DNA of 42,332 nt, taken from NCBI GenBank assembly GCA_039917855.1, contig JBDSIR010000057.1:1-42332 (forward strand), read 5' to 3'. A program made the translations under genes and the position numbers. Position 1 is the first letter of the stretch, and the number at the start of each line of letters is the position of its first letter. This DNA comes from CAMLHU01 sp039917855 (GTDB taxonomy: Bacteria > Gemmatimonadota > Gemmatimonadetes > Gemmatimonadales > GWC2-71-9). Positions 31,732 to 39,292 of this stretch are shown here, one piece after another. A model generated the notes under the pieces. The model made no database searches, was not told where the DNA came from, and was given only the letters and a program-made list of their open reading frames with translations.

Positions 31732-32546
31732 AGCCCCGGCGTTGCTGGCCCTTGCTCGTCGCCCTCGCCGCCGGCTGCGGCGGGGGCGCCGCCGTTCCAA
31801 CCCGGGCGCCCGCACCGGGGGGCGGGGCGCCGGTCCGCATTCCGATCGTGCGGTTTCGGGCCAGCGGCCCGTGGCACGCGGTCTATACCCGAGCGGACAC
31901 CCTGATCACGACCCTGCCGAACGGCGGGCAGCAGCGCCAGGCGATCGAACGCCGCCTGCACCTTCGCTGGATGGTGACCAGCATGCCGACGGGGCTCGCC
32001 CTCGTGATCACGGTGGACTCGGTGCGGATCGCCGGGCTCCCCGGTTCGATCGGGCGGGCCATGGAAGACAGCGGCCGCGGGGCGGTGGTGCGCGGCACGC
32101 TCGACGCCGACGGGCGGGTGCACGGGCTCACCTCGTCCCCGGATGCGGCGGTGGCGCACGCCCTGATCGCCGACCTGCCCTGGCTCATCCCGACCCTGGG
32201 CCTCGCGGGCGGGACCGCGGTGAGCTGGAGTGATACGCTCGATGCCGTGGTCCGTTTCGGGGTGGTCGACCTCGCCGAGAGGACCTTCCGTCGGAGCACC
32301 GCGGCTCCGGCGGACGGCGCCGTCCTCGTGACGCTCGCCGGCACGGTGAGCCGCGACGGTGTGAGCCCCCAACTTCACCTCACCGGGAGCGGCACCCGCC
32401 AGGGGACCGCGACCGTCGAAGTGAATGGACGGATCCGGCAGGCGGCCGGCCGCGACTCCGTGATGATGTCAGCCATGGTGGAATCGATCGGCCAGTCGGT
32501 GCAGATCCTCCAGGTCGGGGGCTATACGCTGACCGCGACCCCTTGA
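31728..32546 (+). CDS. Lipoprotein of unknown family, 272 aa
   Basis: The signal peptide ends in a lipobox (LLVALAAGCGGG). The mature protein is beta-rich (LVITVDSVRIAGLPGS, ATVEVNGRIRQAAGRDS), and no enzyme motif is visible. The start GTG overlaps the preceding gene and the stop overlaps the next start (TGATG), placing it inside a tightly coupled envelope operon with the transglycosylase that follows. Possibly a distant paralogue of the preceding gene. Confidence 0.75.
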   Translation: MKPRRCWPLLVALAAGCGGGAAVPTRAPAPGGGAPVRIPIVRFRASGPWHAVYTRADTLITTLPNGGQQRQAIERRLHLRWMVTSMPTGLALVITVDSVRIAGLPGSIGRAMEDSGRGAVVRGTLDADGRVHGLTSSPDAAVAHALIADLPWLIPTLGLAGGTAVSWSDTLDAVVRFGVVDLAERTFRRSTAAPADGAVLVTLAGTVSRDGVSPQLHLTGSGTRQGTATVEVNGRIRQAAGRDSVMMSAMVESIGQSVQILQVGGYTLTATP

Positions 32547-33595
32547 TGCGCACACTGGCACGACGACTGTTCCGGGCCGTCCTCCTCGGGGGCGGCCTTT
32601 TCGTGCTCTGGCTCTTCGCCGTGTGGCCGCCGCCGGTGTGGTATCGGACCCATTGGCCCGCCGAGACGGCGTTCCAGGCGATGCGGAGGCGGGCGGGCGG
32701 TCCGGCGGTCGGGCGGTCCGTGAGTGATGACCGGATCCGCGCGAGGCTACTGGCGGGATGGATCCGTCAGGGATCGCTGACCGCCCGACCGCCCGACCGC
32801 CGGACCGCCCGCCTCTACCACCCCATCCCCCTCGACTCGATCTCCGACGGGGTGACCCTGACGGTGATGATCGGCGAGGACCAGCGATTCCGTGAGCACG
32901 GGGGGATCGACTGGGTGAACCTCCGGCGCGCTCTGGGTTACCCACGGGACGGATTCAATTGGGGGGTGTCTCGGGACCGACGCGACCTCGGTCGCGCGCT
33001 GGGGAGGGCGTGGGAGCGGCGCGATGCACTGCGTGGCGCCAGCACGCTGACCCAGCAGCTCGCGAAGAACCTTTACCTCTCCCCCTCACGCAATCCGCTT
33101 CGGAAAGTGAAGGAGGCGGTGACCGCCTACCGGCTCGAAGGGGCGCTGGGGAAGGACCGGATCCTGGAGCTTTATCTCAATGTCGCCGAGCTGGGTCCCG
33201 GGATCTGGGGCGTAGAGGCCGCGAGCCAATACTACTTCGGCCGCTCGGCCTCGAGGCTGGATCTGGACCAGGCCGCCGCGCTGGCAGGAATGCTGCCATT
33301 CCCGCTCCGCTCCAACCCCGCCTTTCGGCCGGGACGGATGCAGTCGCGCCAGCGACTCATCCTCAGGAAACTGCGGGGTGAAGAGGTCGAGGTCCCGCAG
33401 GTGGCCGAAGAGGAGGCGATGCCGCCGCCGGTGGATAGCCTCCCCCCTCTTCCCATCGACACTGTCGTGACGCCGGTCGATTCGACGGCGGTCCCAGGTC
33501 CGGATTCGACTACAGCCCGGCCTGACTCGGTGCCCGCCGATAGTGTGCCAGTCCCGGTCCCTTCGAGCATCCCCCCCTCGACCACCACGCAATAG
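32546..33595 (+). CDS. mtgA: Monofunctional peptidoglycan transglycosylase (GT51)
   Basis: A 349-residue membrane-anchored enzyme that polymerises lipid II into glycan strands. A transmembrane helix (about 10-28) is followed by the GT51 domain: GEDQRFREHGGIDW with catalytic Glu111, RGASTLTQQLAKNLYL, KVKEAVTAYRLE and ELYLNVAELGPGIWGVE. There is no transpeptidase domain. Residues 50-90 are encoded by inverted octamer arrays and sit between membrane anchor and catalytic domain, a tolerant linker. The C-terminal tail is long and Pro/Ser/Thr-rich, unusual for MtgA. The start ATG overlaps the previous stop as TGATG. Confidence 0.9.
   Translation: MRTLARRLFRAVLLGGGLFVLWLFAVWPPPVWYRTHWPAETAFQAMRRRAGGPAVGRSVSDDRIRARLLAGWIRQGSLTARPPDRRTARLYHPIPLDSISDGVTLTVMIGEDQRFREHGGIDWVNLRRALGYPRDGFNWGVSRDRRDLGRALGRAWERRDALRGASTLTQQLAKNLYLSPSRNPLRKVKEAVTAYRLEGALGKDRILELYLNVAELGPGIWGVEAASQYYFGRSASRLDLDQAAALAGMLPFPLRSNPAFRPGRMQSRQRLILRKLRGEEVEVPQVAEEEAMPPPVDSLPPLPIDTVVTPVDSTAVPGPDSTTARPDSVPADSVPVPVPSSIPPSTTTQ
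32695..32810. repeat. Inverted octamer arrays inside mtgA
   Basis: Three units GGGCGGTC/CGGCGGTC (32695-32718) face four units GACCGCCC/GACCGCCG (32779-32810), exact complements. An inner stem, TGAC(C)GGATCC with GGATCCGTCA, lies in the loop. The reading frame of mtgA is kept and the arrays encode an Arg/Pro/Gly-rich linker. Confidence 0.88.
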
Positions 33596-33614
33596 CCCCA
33601 AAAACCAAGGACAT

Positions 33615-33983
33615 ATGCCTCACACACACCGGACGTTCGCGGTGCTCATCGCACTGGCGGGGGTGGGATGTGCACATCCACGCGCCGAATGGCTGCGGCC
33701 GGCACGAAGCTCCGGCACGTTCCTATGCGAGTTGAGCCAGGTTTCTGCTGTGAGGAAGGTCCAGAGGAGCGCCGCCCTCGATGAGGCTGCTCGCGAACTA
33801 CACGTCGCCTTGACGGGAGACGCTGCCACTTCGGGGGAGATGGTGATCTGGATCTGCGGGCAGCTTCGGTTGTCGTCTCCCGACGGCCTCCCCGAGATCC
33901 GATTCGTCCATGCCCCCGCCATTCTCGGGATCGAAACGATCAATATCGTTTTCGGAGTATCCGGTGACGCGCTGAAACCCTGA
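33615..33983 (+). CDS. Small lipoprotein of unknown family, 122 aa
   Basis: The signal peptide ends with a lipobox (LIALAGVGCAHP). The mature part has four more cysteine-containing or aromatic stretches (TFLCELSQV, VIWICGQLRL) and the end FVHAPAILGIETINIVFGV. No domain is recognised. AAGG six bases before the ATG serves as ribosome-binding site. Codon use looks less GC-biased than that of the neighbours, so late acquisition is possible. It is the last gene of the plus-strand run before a cruciform-like repeat. Confidence 0.65.
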   Translation: MPHTHRTFAVLIALAGVGCAHPRAEWLRPARSSGTFLCELSQVSAVRKVQRSAALDEAARELHVALTGDAATSGEMVIWICGQLRLSSPDGLPEIRFVHAPAILGIETINIVFGVSGDALKP

Positions 33984-33989
33984 TCACCC

Positions 33990-34070
33990 GCCGAGGGCCG
34001 GGCCTCCGGCCCGGCCGTTAGCGCAACAATTCTCTCAGCCAACGGCCGCGCCAGAGGCGCGGCCCTCGGC
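33990..34070. repeat. Cruciform-like composite inverted repeat
   Basis: Outer arms GCCGAGGGCC (33990-33999) and GGCCCTCGGC (34061-34070) are perfect. Inside each is a small hairpin (GGGCCTCCGGCCC, 34000-34012; GCGCCAGAGGCGC, 34048-34060), and then an inner stem GGCCGTT (34013-34019) with AACGGCC (34041-34047). All pairings are exact. The whole forms a symmetrical cross with a 21-base loop, like a REP/BIME-type unit. It begins seven bases after a stop codon. Confidence 0.85.
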
Positions 34071-34100
34071 ACGGCACCATCCGCGGTCGCACATATCCAA

Positions 34101-34145
34101 CAACGCAAAGAGGCGCCCCCGCTCGAGGGCGCCTCTTCGTTGTTC
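34101..34145. terminator. Bidirectional terminator
   Basis: CAACG..AAGAGGCGCCC pairs with GGGCGCCTCTT CGTTG over a loop of about 8 bases. TCTTCGTTGTT follows on the plus strand and a similar tract on the minus strand. It serves the convergent lipoprotein and M28 peptidase genes. Confidence 0.8.
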
Positions 34146-34152
34146 CGCCGTC

Positions 34153-35895
34153 CTACTGTCGGCAGGGCTGCCGGGGATCCTGGCGCGGTCCGTCGACGAC
34201 ATAGCGCGCGGCGCGATTGGCCGACGTGACCACGATGTCGCGCACGAAGGTGGCGACCTTGAGCGAATGGTCGTAGTCCACATACTGCGGTTCGTCGCTC
34301 ACCATGTGATAGTCGGGTGAGTAGCCGAGGGAGAAGTAGGTGATCGGAATGCCGTAGCGGGCGTACATGAAATGATCGCTGCGGCAGTAGCGATTGAGGG
34401 GATGTCCCGCGGCGTCGTACGAATAGTCGATGCGGACCGAATCGCGCCCGTAACTGGCGGTGATCGAGTCGATGGTGGCCCCGAGCTGGGTCGAGAGGCG
34501 CCGGCTCCCGATGAGCTGCGCGAAGTAGCCGTCGGAGGGCTGCCAGTCGACCCGGCGATTGCCCGCCGGCATGTCCATGTTGAATGCCGCGATGATCGAG
34601 TCGCGCGGGACGGTCGAGTGGTCGGTGAACCACTGCGACCCGAGCAATCCCTTCTCCTCCGCGGTGTGCGACACGAAGATGACCGAGCGCTTGAGCCGGG
34701 GGGCGCGCACGAGGTATTCGGCGATCTCGAGCAGGATCACGGTCCCCGAGCCATCGTCGATGGCGCCGTTGTAGATCGAGTCGCGGCGGATCGCGCCCCC
34801 GCGCGCCGTGCGCGCCGCGGCGATCATCCGGTCGATGCGGGCCGCCTCCTCGACGGTCGGGGCGCGGACCCTGGTGTTGGCGCCGATGGGACGCAGGACC
34901 ATGTTCGCCGCGCGGAGCGAATCGTGGTCGAGCGCCTGGGACCCGATCCCCTCGTGGTCGTTATGCGCCCCGACCGCGACGAACTGGCCACGCAGCGCGG
35001 GGTCGCTCCCCGGCAGGATGGCGATGACGTTCCGCGCCGGCGCCGGGGTAGGCCGCCAGACGTAGCGATGCCGCGCGGTGAGCGGGGCACCGCTCGTGCC
35101 GGGCCGGACGCTGTCGATCGGCTGCGGGAAGATGGTGCCCTGCACACTCGAGTCGAGCACCACGAACCCGGCGGGGCCGGTCCCGGTGTTCTCCGGACGC
35201 ATCGCCTGGCGGTCCTGCCGGAACATGTTCCCGAGCGCGGTGACGACGCCCCGAGGCGCCACGATCACCAGCCCGGCGATGTCATCCCGGAGCGCTTCCA
35301 GCCGGGGGTCGCGCACGTTCCAGAACCCGGTAAGTGTCGCGCCGGTCGCGTTCACCGGCGCGCGGAGCACGAGGACCGCGCCTTTGGCCTTGACCGGGTC
35401 GATGGCGACCGTGCTGTCACCCCAGCGACCGACGAACAGGGTCGGCGCGTCGGCGAGGTCGACGGAGGTGGCGAGGATCGCCCGCCCGATCGGGGCGAGG
35501 GGGGCGTAGTCCTGCCAGGGCACCAGTCCCTGCCCGCGGAAGGAGAGGCTCGGCGTTCCCTCGAAACCCCCGCTCATGAAGGGGATGGTCTGGAAATAGG
35601 TGCCACTGTCACCGGCGGGCTGGAGCCCGAGCCGGCCGAACTCACGGGCGACGTAGTCGGTGACCATCGCGTTGCCGATGTCCCCCGATTCCCGGCCGCG
35701 CATGGAATCGTCGGCGATGATGTAGAGCCGAGTCGCGAGATCGGCCGCGGTGATCGCGGTGGTGGTGGACTTCGGCGGATGGGCCCGCGGGAGCTCGAAG
35801 GGCCAGGCGCCGTTCGTCGCGGGGGCGGGCGCGGAGGGCGCCGCTCCGCCGGAACATGCGGCGAGGAGCAGGGAGAGCGGGAGGATGTATCGCAT
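34153..35895 (-). CDS. M28-family zinc metallopeptidase, lipoprotein
   Basis: A 580-residue exported aminopeptidase-like protein. The N terminus has a lipobox (LSLLLAACSGG). The PA-type insert lies in the first half, and the M28 catalytic region is in the second half, with GAHNDHEG, NGAIDDGSGT, SHTAEEKGLLGS and FNMDM, and a late YHMVSDE. These carry the expected ligands and the Glu of the co-catalytic two-zinc centre. It probably trims peptides or dipeptides in the periplasm or outer membrane. No Shine-Dalgarno sequence is evident before the ATG. Confidence 0.9.
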   Translation of the reverse strand: MRYILPLSLLLAACSGGAAPSAPAPATNGAWPFELPRAHPPKSTTTAITAADLATRLYIIADDSMRGRESGDIGNAMVTDYVAREFGRLGLQPAGDSGTYFQTIPFMSGGFEGTPSLSFRGQGLVPWQDYAPLAPIGRAILATSVDLADAPTLFVGRWGDSTVAIDPVKAKGAVLVLRAPVNATGATLTGFWNVRDPRLEALRDDIAGLVIVAPRGVVTALGNMFRQDRQAMRPENTGTGPAGFVVLDSSVQGTIFPQPIDSVRPGTSGAPLTARHRYVWRPTPAPARNVIAILPGSDPALRGQFVAVGAHNDHEGIGSQALDHDSLRAANMVLRPIGANTRVRAPTVEEAARIDRMIAAARTARGGAIRRDSIYNGAIDDGSGTVILLEIAEYLVRAPRLKRSVIFVSHTAEEKGLLGSQWFTDHSTVPRDSIIAAFNMDMPAGNRRVDWQPSDGYFAQLIGSRRLSTQLGATIDSITASYGRDSVRIDYSYDAAGHPLNRYCRSDHFMYARYGIPITYFSLGYSPDYHMVSDEPQYVDYDHSLKVATFVRDIVVTSANRAARYVVDGPRQDPRQPCRQ

Positions 35896-35945
35896 GATCG
35901 AATCCGGACGCAGGAAGGACGGATCGGTTTCGGGTCGGGACTGGA

Positions 35946-36067
35946 GGCGCGCGAACCCAGGATGAACTGAACCCAGGATGCTCTTGCTCAGGATGCCGTG
36001 GAGTGAATCTCCGACGGGCTACCTGAACGGAACATCCTGGGTTCGGGTCCTCATGGGTTCGCGCGCC
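35946..36067. repeat. Inverted repeat with duplicated 12-bp unit, locus N
   Basis: GGCGCGCGAACCCA (35946-35959) pairs perfectly with TGGGTTCGCGCGCC (36054-36067). Further in, GAACCCAGGATG (35969-35980) pairs perfectly with CATCCTGGGTTC (36033-36044). The left side holds two direct copies of GAACCCAGGATG, and a third partial copy follows. It fills the gap between dnaN and the M28 peptidase gene and has the same facing-array plan as the heptamer loci, with a longer unit. Confidence 0.85.
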
Positions 36068-36103
36068 CGCCGGACCCGGATAACTCAGAGATGCCTGGCA
36101 ATC

Positions 36104-37216
36104 TCAGTCGACCAGGCGGAGCGGCATCACCAGGGTGAGGTAGCTCGCCGGATCGTCCCAGCCGACCGGCTCGCAGGTGGCGGCGCGCTCGGGACCCTTG
36201 AACGTGAGCCGCACTTCGTCGGTGGGCATGTACTTGAGGATCTCGAGGAGATACGCCGCGTTGAAGCCGATGTCGAGCGCCTCCCCCTCGTAGGTCACCG
36301 AAAGCTCTTCCTGCGCCTCGCCGAGGTCGGGGGTCTGTACCGAGAGCTTACACGACCCGCTGCTGATCGACATCCGGATCCGGTGGGTCTGGTCGCTCGC
36401 GACGATGCTCATCCGGCGGAGCGCCCCCGTGAGCGCGGCCCGGTCGCAGGTGGCGAGCTTGTCGTTCTCGCGCGGGATGACCTGCTCGTAGTTCGGGTAC
36501 GGCCCCTCGATGAGACGGGTGAAGATCTGGGTGCCGGCGGTGCGGAAGCCGAGGTGGTTCTCGCTCTTGCCGATCTCGACCTCGTCCTCGGCGTTGAAGA
36601 GCCGGCGGATCTGGTCGAGCGCCTTCGGAGGAACGATGAGCTTGGCCTCGTCGGCCACCCCGGTCTTGAGCGGGATGTCCATCTTGGCGAGCCGGTGCCC
36701 GTTGGTCGCGACCATCCGCATCCGGTCGCTGCGGAGCTCCCAGTGCACGCCGTTCAGGATCGGGCGGCTCTCCTCGGTGCTGGCCGCGAAGGCGACGTGG
36801 GCGATGAGCTTCTGGAGCTCGCCCGCCGTGCACTTCCACCCGCCGTCGAACTTGACCGCCGGGAAGGCCGGATATTCCTCGCGCGGCAGCCCCAGGAGCT
36901 TGAACTTGGCCCGGTTGCACTCGATCGCCACCCGTTGTTCGCCCGAGCTGGTGACCCGGATCGAGCCGCTGGGCAGCTCCCGGACGATCTCGACCAGCTT
37001 CTTGGCCGGAAGGGTGATGGCCCCTTCCTGGTCGACGGAGGCCGCGATCGTAGTGCTCACGCTGATGTCGAGGTCCGTCCCGGAGAGCCGGAGCCCGTCC
37101 TTGGTCGCCTCGACCAGGATGTTGGACAGCACGGGCAAAGTCGTCTTGGCAGGCACGCTCGCCGCCACGGCGACAAGACCTTGCTGCAGTTGATCCCGCG
37201 TGATGGTGAACTTCAT
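36104..37216 (-). CDS. dnaN: DNA polymerase III beta subunit (sliding clamp)
   Basis: A 370-residue beta clamp, the ring that holds the replicative polymerase on DNA. Three repeats of the clamp fold are present, with MKFTITRDQLQQGLVAV at the start, NGVHWELRSDRMRMVATNGHRLA in the middle and YLTLVMPLRLVD at the end, which is the usual clamp C terminus. The start ATG follows GGGGAG. It lies downstream of dnaA, in the classical origin order, but is not followed by recF or gyrB. Confidence 0.97.
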   Translation of the reverse strand: MKFTITRDQLQQGLVAVAASVPAKTTLPVLSNILVEATKDGLRLSGTDLDISVSTTIAASVDQEGAITLPAKKLVEIVRELPSGSIRVTSSGEQRVAIECNRAKFKLLGLPREEYPAFPAVKFDGGWKCTAGELQKLIAHVAFAASTEESRPILNGVHWELRSDRMRMVATNGHRLAKMDIPLKTGVADEAKLIVPPKALDQIRRLFNAEDEVEIGKSENHLGFRTAGTQIFTRLIEGPYPNYEQVIPRENDKLATCDRAALTGALRRMSIVASDQTHRIRMSISSGSCKLSVQTPDLGEAQEELSVTYEGEALDIGFNAAYLLEILKYMPTDEVRLTFKGPERAATCEPVGWDDPASYLTLVMPLRLVD

Positions 37217-37463
37217 CCAGCTCCCCGGTTTTCAGAGGCTTAAAAGAACTACTTCTAACCTAGTTTAACTAACTAGTAGTAGTAGTAGAGGGTGTGGAGA
37301 CGTGGACCGTTTTGGCAACCCTCTGTGATATCACGACCTGCGGCACTTCGGCTCTGTGGGTAGCGCGTGGAGGTTCTGGATGATCCGTGCGTTCCACCCC
37401 GGTTATCCCCGATTCATCCCCGCACCCACATCGTGCCCCTTCCACATGGGGACAACGTGAGGA
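37217..37463. other. Candidate replication-origin element (dnaA-dnaN gap)
   Basis: This 247-bp gap contains an AT-rich block (37255-37275), five TAG trinucleotides in a row (37274-37288), a short G-rich spacer, and TGTGGAGAC (37293-37301), matching the DnaA box TGTGGATAA at seven of nine positions. Further degenerate boxes are TGTGGGTAG near 37360 and TTATCCCCG near 37404. This order (DnaA box, GC spacer, TAG repeats, AT-rich DNA) equals the basal unwinding system described in Firmicutes and elsewhere (DnaA-trios). Confidence 0.6.
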
Positions 37464-38852
37464 TTACTGCGCCGCCGTGAGTTCCTGACGGGCCAGTTCG
37501 ATGCGGTCACGGAAGGAACGATCACGCTGCATCTGACGCTGGACCTTGTCGACGGAATGGATGACGGTCGAGTGGTCGCGGCCGCCGAACGCCTGCCCGA
37601 TCTCGACCAGCTGCATCTGCAGGAGGTCGCGCGCGAGGTACATCGCGATCTGGCGCGGGACGGTGAGCGTCTTGATCCGGGCCTTGGACCGGAGCCCTTC
37701 GGGGGTGACGCCCCAGCGCCGGGCCACCACTTCCTGGACCCGGTCGATGCTCGGGAGCGCCCGCATCGGCACCCCCATCCCGTCCTCGGGGCGGATCTTG
37801 TCGGCCAGGGCCTCGCGGGCCAGGTCGATGGTGATCTCGCGGTGCTTGAGCGAGGCGTAGAGGAGCAGCTTGATGATGCACCCCTCGAGCTCACGGACGT
37901 TCGACCGGACGTGCTCGCCGATGAACCGGAGGACGTCGTCGGGGATCGTGGTCTCGAGATGATCCTGCTGCTGCTTCTTCCGGAGGATCGCGATCCGGTG
38001 TTCGAGGTCGGGCTGGCCGATGTCGGCCACCATCCCCCATTCGAACCGGCTCACCAGCCGCGCCTCGAGCCCCGGGATCTCATTGGGCGGGCGGTCGGAC
38101 GTGAGGACGATCTGCTTCTTCGCCTCGTAGAAGGCGTTGAAGGTATGGAAGAACTCCTCCTGGGTGGTCTCTTTCCCGGCCAGGAAATGGGCGTCGTCCA
38201 CCAGGAAGAGGTCGGCGGCCATCCGGTAGCGGCGCCGGAGGTCGGGCATCGACTTTCCCTGGATGGCCTCGATGACCTCGTTGATGAACTGCTCGGCCTG
38301 GACGTAGAGCACCCGCGTGCCGGGGTTGCGGGCACTGACCCGGTGGGCGATCGCCTGCATGAGGTGGGTCTTGCCCAGTCCGGTGGGACCGTAGATGAAC
38401 AGCGGGTTGTAGCTCTTGCCGGGCGACTCGGCCACGGCGTAGGCGGCGGCCGCGGCGAGTTCGTTCGACTTCCCGATGACGAACGTCTCGAAGGTGTAGC
38501 GCTCGTTGAGCGGCTGGGTGTTCGGATGGGTGTCCCCACTGCCAAGCGAGGGCCGGGCCTGGGGGACGAAGAGATCCATCTGCGGCCGCTCGCGCCGGGC
38601 GTCCTGAACGGTGAACGACACCGTCATGGGCCGCCCCACGACCCCTTCCGCGAGCCGGGACAGGGTGTCCGCATACTTGGCGGAGGCCCAATCGGCGGCG
38701 AACTGGTCCACCGCGCCGACCACCAGTCCCCCGTTCTCGAGGGCGATGGGCTCAGCCGGTTGGAGCCACGTGCGGATGGTCTCTTGGGGCAGCTCGCGGT
38801 GCGCCTCGTCCAGGATCTTCTTCCAGGCGTCTTTGGCGGAGAGCTGCGGCAT
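37464..38852 (-). CDS. dnaA: Chromosomal replication initiator DnaA
   Basis: A 462-residue initiator ATPase. The N-terminal domain I begins AWKKILDEAHRELPQETIRTWL. The AAA+ domain has Walker A GPTGLGKTHL, Walker B ADLFLVDDAHFL and sensor residues near LTSDRPP and RLVSRFEWG. Domain IV ends with the DNA-binding signature GGRDHSTVIHSVDKV. Domain II is short. The gene stands divergent to rpmH, the standard bacterial origin layout. Confidence 0.97.
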   Translation of the reverse strand: MPQLSAKDAWKKILDEAHRELPQETIRTWLQPAEPIALENGGLVVGAVDQFAADWASAKYADTLSRLAEGVVGRPMTVSFTVQDARRERPQMDLFVPQARPSLGSGDTHPNTQPLNERYTFETFVIGKSNELAAAAAYAVAESPGKSYNPLFIYGPTGLGKTHLMQAIAHRVSARNPGTRVLYVQAEQFINEVIEAIQGKSMPDLRRRYRMAADLFLVDDAHFLAGKETTQEEFFHTFNAFYEAKKQIVLTSDRPPNEIPGLEARLVSRFEWGMVADIGQPDLEHRIAILRKKQQQDHLETTIPDDVLRFIGEHVRSNVRELEGCIIKLLLYASLKHREITIDLAREALADKIRPEDGMGVPMRALPSIDRVQEVVARRWGVTPEGLRSKARIKTLTVPRQIAMYLARDLLQMQLVEIGQAFGGRDHSTVIHSVDKVQRQMQRDRSFRDRIELARQELTAAQ

Positions 38853-38897
38853 CGTTTAGGCGAGTGTCCAGCGGTCAGGGGTGAGCAAGGGCGGGAC

Positions 38898-38926
38898 AGT
38901 ATGCCGCCGTGATGTGGAAAAGTCAA
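38898..38926 (-). promoter_or_regulatory. dnaA promoter with a DnaA box in the spacer
   Basis: On the minus strand TTGACT (38926-38921), 17 bp, CATACT (38903-38898). Within the spacer is TTTTCCACA (38921-38913), eight of nine matches to the DnaA box TTATCCACA. DnaA bound there would block its own promoter, the usual form of autoregulation. Confidence 0.7.
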
Positions 38927-38934
38927 CTTGGACG

Positions 38935-39060
38935 CTGCGGCGCTGCGGCGCTGCGGCGCTGAAAGTGACTTTCAACATCACATATGTGACCTCCTCCACG
39001 GCACATGATCAAGGGCCGGGAGCTTCCCGGCGCCTCAGCGCCTGAGCGCCCCAGCGCCTT
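38935..39060. repeat. Inverted octamer arrays, locus M (dnaA-rpmH gap)
   Basis: Three units of CTGCGGCG (38935-38958) face four units of type GCGCCTCA/GCGCCTGA (39030-39060). They pair through GGCGCT/AGCGCC with period 8. The loop holds two palindromes and a smaller hairpin GCCGGGA/TCCCGGC. The arrays lie between the dnaA and rpmH promoters, the last unit merging with the rpmH -35 box. Confidence 0.85.
38961..38989. promoter_or_regulatory. Two adjacent palindromes between dnaA and rpmH
   Basis: GAAAGTGACTTTC (38961-38973) is a perfect palindrome around a central G. TCACATATGTGA (38978-38989) is a perfect 12-bp palindrome. Both are AT-rich against the background and sit upstream of both promoters. 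They could be operators or initiator-binding sites; no protein can be assigned. Confidence 0.5.
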
Positions 39061-39088
39061 GACCAGAACCCCCTGTCCCGCCTATGTT
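39059..39088 (+). promoter_or_regulatory. Promoter of rpmH-rnpA-yidD-yidC
   Basis: TTGACC (39059-39064), 18 bp, TATGTT (39083-39088), about 42 bp before rpmH. The first two bases of the -35 box belong to the last octamer unit of locus M. Confidence 0.65.
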
Positions 39089-39130
39089 TCCGGGCTTGAT
39101 CAACACGAATTTTTCAGGGAGTAGCTGGCC

Positions 39131-39292
39131 ATGATGCCGACCTACCGTCCGCGCAACCGCAAGCGGATCAACAAGCACGGATTCCGCGCCCGGATGGCGA
39201 CCCGCTGGGGGCAGGCGACGTTGTCGCGGCGCCGGAAGAAGGGACGCAAGCGCCTGGTGGTCTCCATCGCGTCCAAGCACGGGGGCCGCTGA
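39131..39292 (+). CDS. rpmH: Ribosomal protein L34
   Basis: A 53-residue highly basic protein (44-46 residues is usual), with the L34 pattern TYRPRNRKRINKHGFRARMA and RRRKKGRKRL. A C-terminal extension, VVSIASKHGGR, follows. Two ATG codons (39131, 39134) are possible; GGGA ten bases before 39131 favours the first. The stop codon overlaps the proposed CTG of rnpA as CTGA. A second reading frame is open across the whole gene, in the rnpA phase. Confidence 0.95.
   Translation: MMPTYRPRNRKRINKHGFRARMATRWGQATLSRRRKKGRKRLVVSIASKHGGR

Noticed and set aside
32695..32810. mtgA as a pseudogene broken by a repeat insertion
   Set aside because: The frame is open throughout and all GT51 motifs follow the insertion.
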